Source: DATMTS01 sp035564555
GTDB taxonomy: Bacteria > Actinomycetota > Actinomycetes > Actinomycetales > Microbacteriaceae
Assembly (NCBI GenBank): GCA_035564555.1
Contig: DATMTS010000041.1
Coordinates: 1-7,925 of the forward strand
Direction of reading: 5' to 3'
DNA length: 7,925 nt
Part shown: positions 1-5,590 of the stretch, piece by piece
Position numbering within the stretch: position 1 is the stretch's first letter
Layout of the letters: the number at the start of each line of letters is the position of its first letter
Notes under the pieces: model-generated
The model's database searches: none
What the model was told of the DNA's origin: nothing
What the model saw: the letters and a program-made list of their open reading frames with translations, nothing else
Translations under genes and position numbers: made by a program

Positions 1-2045
1 GTCGCGGCGGGCGCGGCGGATGCCGGCGTGAGCGGGCGGCGCATCGGCGGCCGCACGGGCTCGCCGCGGCGATCCTGACCCGGCAACGGCCGTGACCGGC
101 GTCCGTAGATCAATTCGCTGGAATCGAGCAGCCAGGGCACCAGCGCGATCGTCACACCGTGCACGAGCATCAACTGACGGCTGATCCGGCTCGCCCGGTG
201 GTTGTGCAGCAGCGACTCCCACCAGTGGCCGACGATGTACTGCGGCAGGTACACGGTGACCACCTCGGAACCGTGCTCCTCGCGGCGGTGCTTGATGTAC
301 TTGATCATCGGCACGCCGAAGTCGCGGTACGGCGATTCGATCACCGTCAGCGGCACATGGATGTTCATCTCCTGCCACTGCTCCTGCAGCCTGCGCGTGG
401 CCTCCTCGTCGATCGACACATGCACGGCCTCGATCGAATCGTGCCGGGCGGCGATCGCGTAGTCCAGCGCCTTCAGCGCCGGCTTCTGCATCTTGCCGAC
501 GAGCACGACAGCGTGGTCGCCCTTGCTGCCGAACTGGGTCAGAGGGTCGACCTCGACCTCCTTCTCGACATCACGGTAGTAGCGGTTAACACCCAGCATG
601 AGCGTGAACAGGATCGGCATCATGATGAACACCAGCCAGGCTCCGTGCGTGAACTTCGTGATCGTCACCACCACGAGCACGCTGAAGGTGAGCAGCGCGC
701 CGAAAGCGTTGATGCAGAGGCTGCGCACGATGCCGACGCGATCGTGCGCGCCCTCGGCGAGCAGTCTGATCCAGTGTTTGACCATTCCCGATTGGCCGAG
801 CGTGAACGAGACGAAGACGCCGATGATGTACAGCTGGATCAGACTCGTCAGACTCGCCTGATAGATCAGCAGCAGGAGGATCGCGGCCAGTGCCAACGCG
901 ATGACGCCGTTGGAGTACACCAGCCGGTCCCCGCGTGTCGAGAGCGCTTTGGGGGCGTAGGAATCCTTGGCCAGCACTGAGCCGAGCAGCGGGAAGCCGT
1001 TGAACGCGGTGTTGGCGGCCAGCAGCAGCACCACCGCCGTCGCCGCCTGCACGATGAAGAACAGCACCGAGTAGTTGCCGAACGTGGCCGACGCCAGTTG
1101 GGCGATCAGGCTGCGCTGAGGCTGCGTCGCGCACTGCTGCCAGCCGATCAGGTCGCAGCCGTTCTCTGCGTAATGCACTTGGGCGATGAGCGAGGTGGCC
1201 ATCAAGCCGCCGAACAGCGTGATGGCGATGCCGCCCATCCAGAGCAACGTGCGCCTGGCGTTCTTGACCTTCGGCGTGCGGAAAGCGGGCACGCCGTTGG
1301 CCACGGCCTCCACGCCGGTCAGTGCGGAGCATCCGGTCGAGAACGAGCGCAGCAGCAGCAGAACCAGGGCGGCCTGCGAAAGGCTCTCTGCTTTGATCCC
1401 GAACTGCGCCGACTCGGCCACCGGTGCGTCGCCCAAAGCGGTGCGCACCAGGGCCGTGACGATCATCACGAGGATGCTGCCGATGAAGACGTAGGTCGGA
1501 ATAGCGAACGCTTTGCTGGCCTCCCGCACCCCGCGCAGGTTCGCTGCGGCGATCACGATGACGAAGCCGACGGCGAGCTCGACTCGCACCGTGCTGAGCA
1601 CCGGGAGTGCGGAGATGATGTTGTCGACACCGCTGGCGACCGACACGGCAACGGTCATCACGTAGTCGACGAGCAGGGCGGATGCCACGACCAGGCCCGC
1701 CTTTTCACCGAGGTTCTTGTGGGCGACCTCGTAGTCGCCGCCGCCGGAGGGATACGCCTTGACCAATTGCCGGTAGGAGGTGACCACGGTCAGCAGCAGC
1801 ACGATCACCGCGAGTGCGATCCACGGAGAGAAGGAGAGGAAGGCGACACCGCCGAGCAGCAGCACCATCATGAGCTCCTGCGGAGCGTAGGCCACGGAGG
1901 ACAACGCGTCGCTGGCGAAGATGGGGAGCGCAAGCACCTTGGGGAGCAGTTGGCCCTCGAGTTTCTCACTCGGGAGCGGCTCGCCGATCAACCAGCGTTT
2001 GGCCGATCGTCCTTCAATTGCGGGGGCTTTCCCCTCGAATGCCAC
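1..2045 (-). CDS. kimA: KimA/YdaO-like APC-superfamily potassium importer (C-terminus cut by window edge)
   Basis: Inner-membrane permease of the APC superfamily, closest in pattern to the Bacillus KimA (YdaO) proton/potassium symporter. The frame stays open from GTG 2045 to the window edge, 681 codons seen. A transmembrane domain spans roughly residues 37-485; a soluble C-terminal domain spans about 490-640 (from DHAVVLVGKM at 510), matching the USP-like cytosolic part of KimA. The residues I recall as potassium ligands in KimA are all present: D46 and Y53 in SDALSSVAY, D127, Y128, T131 and S135 in LVDYVMTVAVS, and T242 and E245 in ALTGVEA. The first six keep a constant +10 offset to Bacillus numbering. 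The last visible part (after residue 643) is a basic, proline-rich tail, so little is missing. No Shine-Dalgarno precedes GTG 2045, but a promoter lies directly upstream. TTG 2081 is an in-frame alternative start, less likely because it falls inside the -35 box. General amino-acid permease is the fallback call. Confidence 0.88.
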   Translation of the reverse strand, partial: MAFEGKAPAIEGRSAKRWLIGEPLPSEKLEGQLLPKVLALPIFASDALSSVAYAPQELMMVLLLGGVAFLSFSPWIALAVIVLLLTVVTSYRQLVKAYPSGGGDYEVAHKNLGEKAGLVVASALLVDYVMTVAVSVASGVDNIISALPVLSTVRVELAVGFVIVIAAANLRGVREASKAFAIPTYVFIGSILVMIVTALVRTALGDAPVAESAQFGIKAESLSQAALVLLLLRSFSTGCSALTGVEAVANGVPAFRTPKVKNARRTLLWMGGIAITLFGGLMATSLIAQVHYAENGCDLIGWQQCATQPQRSLIAQLASATFGNYSVLFFIVQAATAVVLLLAANTAFNGFPLLGSVLAKDSYAPKALSTRGDRLVYSNGVIALALAAILLLLIYQASLTSLIQLYIIGVFVSFTLGQSGMVKHWIRLLAEGAHDRVGIVRSLCINAFGALLTFSVLVVVTITKFTHGAWLVFIMMPILFTLMLGVNRYYRDVEKEVEVDPLTQFGSKGDHAVVLVGKMQKPALKALDYAIAARHDSIEAVHVSIDEEATRRLQEQWQEMNIHVPLTVIESPYRDFGVPMIKYIKHRREEHGSEVVTVYLPQYIVGHWWESLLHNHRASRISRQLMLVHGVTIALVPWLLDSSELIYGRRSRPLPGQDRRGEPVRPPMRRPLTPASAAPAA

Positions 2046-2053
2046 GAGAGTCG

Positions 2054-2081
2054 AGAATACGCCCTGGCAACGGCGTGTCAA
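2054..2081 (-). promoter_or_regulatory. Promoter of the kimA-like gene, near-leaderless
   Basis: On the minus strand a perfect -35 TTGACA (2081-2076) is followed after 16 bp by TATTCT (2059-2054), four of six matches to the -10 consensus. Only eight bases separate the -10 from GTG 2045, so the transcript should begin at or within two bases of the start codon. There is therefore no room for the c-di-AMP riboswitch that controls kimA in Bacillus. Confidence 0.6.
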
Positions 2082-2149
2082 GTTGCGTGTCCTATGGCAT
2101 CCGGGCAACTCGTCGATCCTTGGCGAACGGTTCGGCGTAGCCTGGAGAC

Positions 2150-2410
2150 ATGGCGCACAAAACCGGCCATGAAGGTCCCATGCACACCGCGGTACACGCG
2201 GTCGCCTGGCTGGATGACAAGCTGGTGCCGTTGCTCGGCTCGGCCCCGCTCGGGCCGTACGATCAGGAGCCCGCGCACCTCAGCACCTGTCCGCTCTGCG
2301 GCTCGCCGATGGCACAGCACCGCACCGAGCGCGACGGGGAGCACACCTACCTGCACTGCCCAGGGGACACCGTGACGATCGTGGTCGAAACGGGACGCCG
2401 AACGGCCTAG
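2150..2410 (+). CDS. Small hypothetical protein with CxxC...HC zinc-knuckle pattern
   Basis: 86 codons with the G/C-ended codon use of the neighbouring genes. I do not recognise the family. Visible features are CPLCG at residues 47-51 (C47, C50), a second cluster H65-x3-H69-C70, and H57 between them, which together could bind one zinc ion. The N-terminal 40 residues form a short amphipathic stretch (VAWLDDKLVPLLG). No membrane segment or signal peptide is seen. ATG 2150 lies six bases after a TAGCCT box (2138-2143), which would fit a leaderless start; GGAGA directly before it is too close to act as a normal ribosome site. ATG 2180, with GAAGG four bases upstream, is an alternative giving 76 residues. 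It is divergent from the kimA-like gene and ends nine bases from the 3' end of the PadR gene. Confidence 0.72.
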   Translation: MAHKTGHEGPMHTAVHAVAWLDDKLVPLLGSAPLGPYDQEPAHLSTCPLCGSPMAQHRTERDGEHTYLHCPGDTVTIVVETGRRTA

Positions 2411-2419
2411 CTCATACCC

Positions 2420-3040
2420 TCACCGTCGCAAGGCGCCGCGGATCTCCGCGCGAACCGCTTCTAGACGCTCGCGCAACTCACCCACGACCGATTGCGGCAC
2501 CCCGCCGCGGGCGGAATGTGCGCGTAGGTCGGCTCGCACCTGCTGCCGGAACTCGTTCAGCACCAGTTCGGCCTCGCGCAACGTCGCGCGTGCCTCGGCG
2601 CGGTCGTCGGGCGCGACGAACCCGCCGAGACCGGCCTCTTTCGCTTCCCGCCTGGCTTCGCGGGCGGCCGAGGCGAGGTCGGCACGCAGACTCTTCATCG
2701 CCGACTCGACGCCGGCGCGAACCTCGTCGGCGAGCCGCCGCACCGAGTCGGTCACCTCATTCTCGATCGCATCGAGCTCACCGACCCGATCGGCGAGCTC
2801 GGCCCGACCTGCGTCTGTTATCGCATAAACGGTCTTGCGGCCGTCGGTCGTCTTGCTGACCAGGCCCTCTTCTTCGAGCTTGGCCAGTCGGGGATAGATC
2901 GTGCCCGCGCTGGGACTGTAGGTTCCTCCGAAGCGCTCGCTCAGGGCCTGAATCAGTTCGTAGCCGTGCTTGGGCGATTCCTCGAGCAAGCTCAGCAGGT
3001 ACAGTCGCAGACTTCCGTGGGCGAAGACGGCCGGTGTCAT
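2420..3040 (-). CDS. PadR-family transcriptional regulator with long charged helical C-terminus
   Basis: 206 residues. The winged helix of the PadR family spans residues about 9-82: SLRLYLLSLLEESPKHGYEL (10-29), then SAGTIYPRLAKLEEEGLV (44-61), and the wing TDGRKTVYAITDAGR (65-79). The remaining 120 residues are rich in Ala, Arg and Glu and read as one or two long helices (EVTDSVRRLADEVRAGVESA, later VVGELRERLEAVRAEIRGAL), probably for dimerisation; they are longer than in the short PadR class. ATG 3040 is chosen because the PadR fold begins there, because AGGAG (3050-3046) lies five bases upstream, and because it overlaps the stop of the preceding gene as ATGA, implying translational coupling. 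The frame is open further upstream to 3133, but that lies in the neighbouring gene. It probably represses its own operon through the paired palindromes at 3925-3968; the ligand is unknown. Confidence 0.9.
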   Translation of the reverse strand: MTPAVFAHGSLRLYLLSLLEESPKHGYELIQALSERFGGTYSPSAGTIYPRLAKLEEEGLVSKTTDGRKTVYAITDAGRAELADRVGELDAIENEVTDSVRRLADEVRAGVESAMKSLRADLASAAREARREAKEAGLGGFVAPDDRAEARATLREAELVLNEFRQQVRADLRAHSARGGVPQSVVGELRERLEAVRAEIRGALRR

Positions 3041-3876
3041 GCCGACTCCTGGTCGGCCTGCGCTGCGGAGCCGGACGAGCGTCGCACGACCGATACGTTG
3101 CCCGACACCGAATTGGCGGATACCTCGACCCATCTGCCCTCGAGAGGACCCGACTCGTGGGTGAAGCTCTTGCCCATCGCTCCCCGGATGATCGCGTCGT
3201 CGAGATGCAGCGTGCCCGACACCGTGTTCATGCGGTACCGGGCCGCGACCGTCTCATCCAATCTGATCGTCAGGTCGCCCGAGACGGTGCTGGAGTTGAT
3301 CGCATCGGGGATTCCGTCGACATCGAGGAAGACATTGCCGCTGACGCTGTCGACGCGGAACTTGTGCAGCCTGCCCGTGGCCATCACGCCGCCGGAGACC
3401 GTATGCGCGGAGATCGCGCCGCGATGCCCGCGAATCGAGAGGTCGCCTCCCACGGAGTTCAGTTCGAGGTCGCCCACCAGCCCGTCCACCGTGATGTCGC
3501 CGGACACGGCGCTGAGCTTGGCGTCGGTGGTGAGCCCGGAGACCAGCGCGCTGGCCGACACGACGCCGAGCTTGAGTGCCACATCGCGAGGCACCAGGAT
3601 GCTGACATCCGCTCGGGCCTTGCCGTTCCAGGAGCGGAAGACGTCGATGAAGTTGTCCCACCGCAGTTGCGGGTGGTCCACCTCCAGTTCGTCGCCTTCG
3701 ATCGAGACCTTCAACTCCTTGCCCGACACCGAGTGCACCTCGACGCGCGCCCCCGGCTCGTCATGCCCGATCACGTCCACCTGGCCCGCGATGAGCGCGA
3801 CCTTGAGTTTGCGCACGACCTCGAGATCGATCGTTTTCGACTCACCCGGATTGATGAGCCACTTCTCCTGCGCCAT
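3037..3876 (-). CDS. DUF4097-type beta-solenoid (beta-strand repeat) protein
   Basis: 279 residues, no signal peptide and no membrane segment, so probably cytoplasmic. The protein consists largely of repeated V-S-G turns followed by alternating hydrophobic strands, as in DUF4097 proteins (function unknown). The turns start at V50, V112, V124, V142 (VGG), V160, V178, V198, V219 and V257; from 124 to 178 the period is exactly 18 residues, fitting one rung of a parallel beta-helix. The N-terminal 100 residues carry a different region with RWDNFIDVFRSWNGKAR near 72-88. ATG 3876 is chosen over ATG 3912 because GGAGGAG (3890-3884) lies seven bases before it. It is the first gene of an operon with the PadR gene, overlapping it by ATGA. 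Such pairing of DUF4097 with PadR suggests that the regulator controls this protein's amount; whether the protein also modulates PadR is my speculation. Confidence 0.87.
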   Translation of the reverse strand: MAQEKWLINPGESKTIDLEVVRKLKVALIAGQVDVIGHDEPGARVEVHSVSGKELKVSIEGDELEVDHPQLRWDNFIDVFRSWNGKARADVSILVPRDVALKLGVVSASALVSGLTTDAKLSAVSGDITVDGLVGDLELNSVGGDLSIRGHRGAISAHTVSGGVMATGRLHKFRVDSVSGNVFLDVDGIPDAINSSTVSGDLTIRLDETVAARYRMNTVSGTLHLDDAIIRGAMGKSFTHESGPLEGRWVEVSANSVSGNVSVVRRSSGSAAQADQESA

Positions 3877-3883
3877 GGCGCTT

Positions 3884-3890
3884 CTCCTCC
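3884..3890 (-). promoter_or_regulatory. Ribosome binding site fixing the DUF4097 start
   Basis: GGAGGAG on the minus strand, seven bases before ATG 3876. It decides against the in-frame ATG at 3912, which has no such site. Confidence 0.8.
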
Positions 3891-3897
3891 CGCTGAC

Positions 3898-3914
3898 GGA
3901 TGCCGCTCGCATCC
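3898..3914 (-). promoter_or_regulatory. Short inverted repeat in the leader of the DUF4097-padR operon
   Basis: GGATGC and GCATCC form a perfect 6-bp inverted repeat with five bases between. It lies in the untranslated leader, seven bases upstream of the ribosome binding site. It may fold in the mRNA next to the ribosome site; alternatively it is one more copy of the GGATGC word that recurs across the window. Confidence 0.35.
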
Positions 3915-3924
3915 ACGTCGTCTA

Positions 3925-3968
3925 GTCGCGATATATCGCGTCCGCTGAGAAACACGATATATCGCGAC
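3925..3968. promoter_or_regulatory. Paired palindromic operator, probable PadR binding sites
   Basis: Site 1 is a perfect 14-bp palindrome, CGCGATATATCGCG (3927-3940). Site 2 is a perfect 10-bp palindrome, CGATATATCG (3955-3964), centred 26 bp away. The two together also form a perfect 14-bp inverted repeat: GTCGCGATATATCG at 3925-3938 against CGATATATCGCGAC at 3955-3968. Site 2 covers the predicted -10 of the operon and site 1 lies just after the predicted transcription start, the positions expected for repression. Assignment to the PadR product of the operon is inference. Confidence 0.7.
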
Positions 3969-3982
3969 CAGCGGTAGCGCAA
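3954..3982 (-). promoter_or_regulatory. Predicted promoter of the DUF4097-padR operon
   Basis: On the minus strand, TTGCGC (3982-3977), a 17-bp spacer and TATCGT (3959-3954). The -10 matches four of six consensus bases and lies inside palindrome site 2. Transcription would start near 3947, giving a leader of about 70 bases to ATG 3876. Confidence 0.45.
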
Positions 3983-4032
3983 GGGCGAATCGTTGCACGG
4001 TCCCCGAACGCGAGGCGATGAGCCACGGATGC

Positions 4033-4063
4033 TTGACGTTGACGCTGCGTCAACCTCTAACGT
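4033..4063 (+). promoter_or_regulatory. MerR-type promoter and operator of the tipA-like gene
   Basis: TTGACG (4033-4038), an extended 19-bp spacer and TAACGT (4058-4063). The spacer holds TTGACGC-T-GCGTCAA (4039-4053), a perfect inverted repeat around one central base. A long spacer containing the dyad is the hallmark of promoters activated by MerR-family proteins through DNA distortion. This implies that the downstream regulator activates its own gene when its ligand is bound. Confidence 0.78.
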
Positions 4064-4092
4064 GGTGATCACTTACCGGGGAGGAGCGGACG

Positions 4093-4848
4093 ATGCGCGA
4101 TGACTGGTCGATCCACGAGATCGCACGCTTGGCGGGGACGACGAGCCGCACCCTGCGTCACTACGACGGCATCGGGCTGCTTTCGCCGAGCCGGATCGGC
4201 TCGAACGGCTACCGGCACTACGACCGGCCCGCCCTCGTTCGGCTGCAGCGCATCCTGCTGCTCAGAGAGCTCGGACTCGGGCTGCCCGCGATCGGCGAGG
4301 TGCTCAGGCAGCAGACGGATGAGCGGCTCGAGTTGCGCAAGCACCTCGAGTGGCTGCAACAGGAACAGCAACGGCTCGCGCGCCAGGCGCGGGCCGTCGA
4401 GACGACCATCCTGGCGCTGGAAGGAGGTGAACAACCCATGGCAGAAGACATGCTCGACGGATTCGACCACACCCGCTACAAGGAGGAGGTCGAACGGCGC
4501 TGGGGCGCCGACGCATACGCGAACTCCGACGCCTGGTGGCGATCGAAGACCGACGCCGAGAAGAAGGAGTTCACGCGGTCCCATAAGGACATCGCCCGCG
4601 ATTACGCGCAAGCGCAGCGTGACGGCTCGGCCGCCGACAGCGACCGCGTGCAGGCGATCGTCGCGCGCCACGTCGACTGGCTGAACCTGTCGGCCGAAGT
4701 GACCGGCGGCCGCATCACGAGAACGCGACTGCTCGGGTACGGCGACATGTACGTCGCAGACCCGCGCTTCGCAGCCAATTACGGCGGCCAGGCGGGCGCG
4801 GAATTCGTGCGCGACGCGTTCCGCGTCTACGCCGACACGAGCCTGTAG
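4093..4848 (+). CDS. tipA: TipAL-like MerR-family activator with TipAS ligand-binding domain
   Basis: 251 residues, almost the length of Streptomyces TipAL (253 as I recall). The MerR helix-turn-helix and wing occupy residues 5-75: WSIHEIARLAGTTSRTLRHY (5-24), then GLLSPSRIGSNGYRHYD (28-44). A long dimerisation helix with many Gln and Arg follows to about 110. The TipAS domain fills residues about 118-250, with FDHTRYKEEVERRWG at its start and GYGDMYVADPRFAANYGG near its end, the counterpart of LGEMYVSDERF in TipA. The protein contains no cysteine at all, so covalent thiopeptide capture as in TipAS is impossible; ligands are probably bound reversibly. ATG 4093 has GGGGAGGAG (4078-4086) six bases upstream. 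It should act on its own MerR-type promoter. No transporter or resistance gene follows in the same direction. Confidence 0.92.
   Translation: MRDDWSIHEIARLAGTTSRTLRHYDGIGLLSPSRIGSNGYRHYDRPALVRLQRILLLRELGLGLPAIGEVLRQQTDERLELRKHLEWLQQEQQRLARQARAVETTILALEGGEQPMAEDMLDGFDHTRYKEEVERRWGADAYANSDAWWRSKTDAEKKEFTRSHKDIARDYAQAQRDGSAADSDRVQAIVARHVDWLNLSAEVTGGRITRTRLLGYGDMYVADPRFAANYGGQAGAEFVRDAFRVYADTSL
4421..4430 (+). promoter_or_regulatory. Perfect internal ribosome binding site inside the tipA-like gene
   Basis: AAGGAGGTGA matches the anti-Shine-Dalgarno of 16S rRNA over its whole core and lies seven bases before in-frame ATG 4438. It is stronger than the site of the full-length start. It lies exactly at the junction between the DNA-binding half and the TipAS domain, as expected for a second translation product. 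Confidence 0.8.
4438..4848 (+). CDS. Predicted short TipAS-like product by internal initiation
   Basis: Same frame as the full-length gene, starting at Met116 and giving 136 residues (Streptomyces TipAS has about 144). It comprises the ligand-binding domain only, without the MerR DNA-binding part. In Streptomyces the short form is made in excess from the same mRNA and sequesters the drug. The strong internal ribosome site at 4421-4430 supports the same arrangement here. Its production is inferred, not shown. Confidence 0.68.
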   Translation: MAEDMLDGFDHTRYKEEVERRWGADAYANSDAWWRSKTDAEKKEFTRSHKDIARDYAQAQRDGSAADSDRVQAIVARHVDWLNLSAEVTGGRITRTRLLGYGDMYVADPRFAANYGGQAGAEFVRDAFRVYADTSL

Positions 4849-4865
4849 CCGACACGTGCCTGTAG
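4832..4865 (+). repeat. 17-bp tandem duplication across the tipA stop codon
   Basis: CCGACACGAGCCTGTAG (4832-4848) is followed directly by CCGACACGTGCCTGTAG (4849-4865), one mismatch. The first copy encodes the last residues and the TAG stop; the second lies outside the gene in another frame. Confidence 0.85.
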
Positions 4866-4906
4866 CCGCGGTGACCGCTTCCCCATTGCGACGCGGTCAC
4901 CGCGGC
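4865..4906. terminator. Long-stem hairpin between convergent tipA-like gene and yczE
   Basis: GCCGCGGTGACCGC (4865-4878) and GCGGTCACCGCGGC (4893-4906) form a perfect 14-bp stem with a 14-base loop. It begins 16 bases after the tipA stop and its right arm covers the TGA of yczE (4899-4897). There is no T-run on either side. The position suggests a shared, bidirectional terminator for the two convergent genes. Confidence 0.6.
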
Positions 4907-5580
4907 GCGCGGTCCCACCGGGCGCGCGTCGCACTGTCGGGCTCGATCAGGATCTCGTCGACGACCTCATGGTCGGCGGATGCCGGCATCCGCACCGCGA
5001 AGATCGGCAGGGTCAGATTGCACAGCGGGCCGACGAGCAGTGCGAAGGCCAAGGTGCCCAAGCCGACGTTTCCGCCGAGCAGCCAGCCGATAGCCAGCAC
5101 CGTGACCTCGATCGCGGTGCGGACCGCCCAGATCGGCTTGCCCGTCTTCGCGTGCAGCCCGGTCATCAGGCCGTCGCGCGGTCCCGGCCCCAGATGTGCT
5201 CCGATGTAGAGGCCGGTTGCCGCCGCGAGCAGCAGCAGGCCGCCGGTGAACAGCAGCACCTGCTGCCAGAGCAACGCCGGGTGCGCAATGACCGAGAGGC
5301 CGAGCTGCGCGCTCGGTCCGATCAGCAGCACGTTCAGGATCGTGCCGAGCCCCGGGCGCTGACGGATCGGAATCCACAGCAGCAGCACGGCGGCGCCGAC
5401 GAGGTTGGTCACCCAGCCGAACGGGATTCCGGTGCGGATCGAGATGCCCTGAGCGAGCACGTCCCACGGCGACAGCCCAACGGCTGCCTGCACCATGGCG
5501 CTGATCGCGATGCCGTACAGGAACAGTCCGAGCAGCAGTTGCGCCAGGCGGCGGCCGAATTTCACTCTCACCCGATACAT
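4897..5580 (-). CDS. yczE: YczE-family membrane protein (YczE/YyaS/YitT group)
   Basis: 227 residues from ATG 5580, an integral membrane protein of the YczE/YyaS/YitT group; its transport or other activity is not known to me. About five or six hydrophobic segments are visible (near 13-33, 55-72, 80-98, 105-126, 152-169, 174-194). The sequence is internally duplicated with a constant offset of 96 residues: GLSPWD (35-40) against GPGPRD (131-136), TGIP (50-53) against TGKP (146-149), GLGT (77-80) against GLGT (173-176), GP (88-89) against GP (184-185). A polar, acidic-then-basic cytosolic tail follows. TTG 5607 would add nine residues; I prefer ATG 5580 because family members begin shortly before the RR-LAQLL segment, but neither start has a good ribosome site. 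It is divergent from the MocR regulator, the family context known for yczE and yczR. Confidence 0.85.
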   Translation of the reverse strand: MYRVRVKFGRRLAQLLLGLFLYGIAISAMVQAAVGLSPWDVLAQGISIRTGIPFGWVTNLVGAAVLLLWIPIRQRPGLGTILNVLLIGPSAQLGLSVIAHPALLWQQVLLFTGGLLLLAAATGLYIGAHLGPGPRDGLMTGLHAKTGKPIWAVRTAIEVTVLAIGWLLGGNVGLGTLAFALLVGPLCNLTLPIFAVRMPASADHEVVDEILIEPDSATRARWDRAPR

Positions 5581-5590
5581 CCAATTGCCT

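Noticed and set aside
159..980. Plus-strand open frame of 273 codons
   Set aside because: Antisense shadow of the kimA-like C-terminal half; low-complexity His/Asp/Arg composition and no family resemblance.
586..1332. Minus-strand open frame of 248 codons
   Set aside because: Same strand as the kimA-like gene but another frame; Arg/His/Gly-rich, no recognisable domain, while the main frame is continuous across it.
2046..2149. Search for a c-di-AMP (ydaO-type) riboswitch upstream of the kimA-like gene
   Set aside because: The promoter is immediately next to the GTG start, so no leader is transcribed, and no riboswitch-like stem pattern is seen in this short stretch.
1098..2375. Long open frame on the plus strand (425 codons)
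   Set aside because: It is antisense to the kimA-like gene, with a His/Asp/Gln/Arg-rich translation typical of the complement of a GC-rich gene; the minus frame gives a clear APC transporter.
2437..2450. Palindrome CGCGGATCTCCGCG near the 3' end of the padR gene, considered as a terminator for the convergent genes
   Set aside because: With a workable loop the stem is only five base pairs, there is no T-run, and it lies inside coding sequence; too weak to call.
2966..3948. Two long plus-strand frames (319 and 304 codons)
   Set aside because: They are antisense to the DUF4097 gene; one is Ser/Thr/Pro-rich and the other Arg/Asp/His-rich, mirroring the repeats of the real gene.
4069..4671. Minus-strand open frame of 200 codons
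   Set aside because: Antisense to the tipA-like gene and running through its MerR promoter and ribosome site; no family resemblance.
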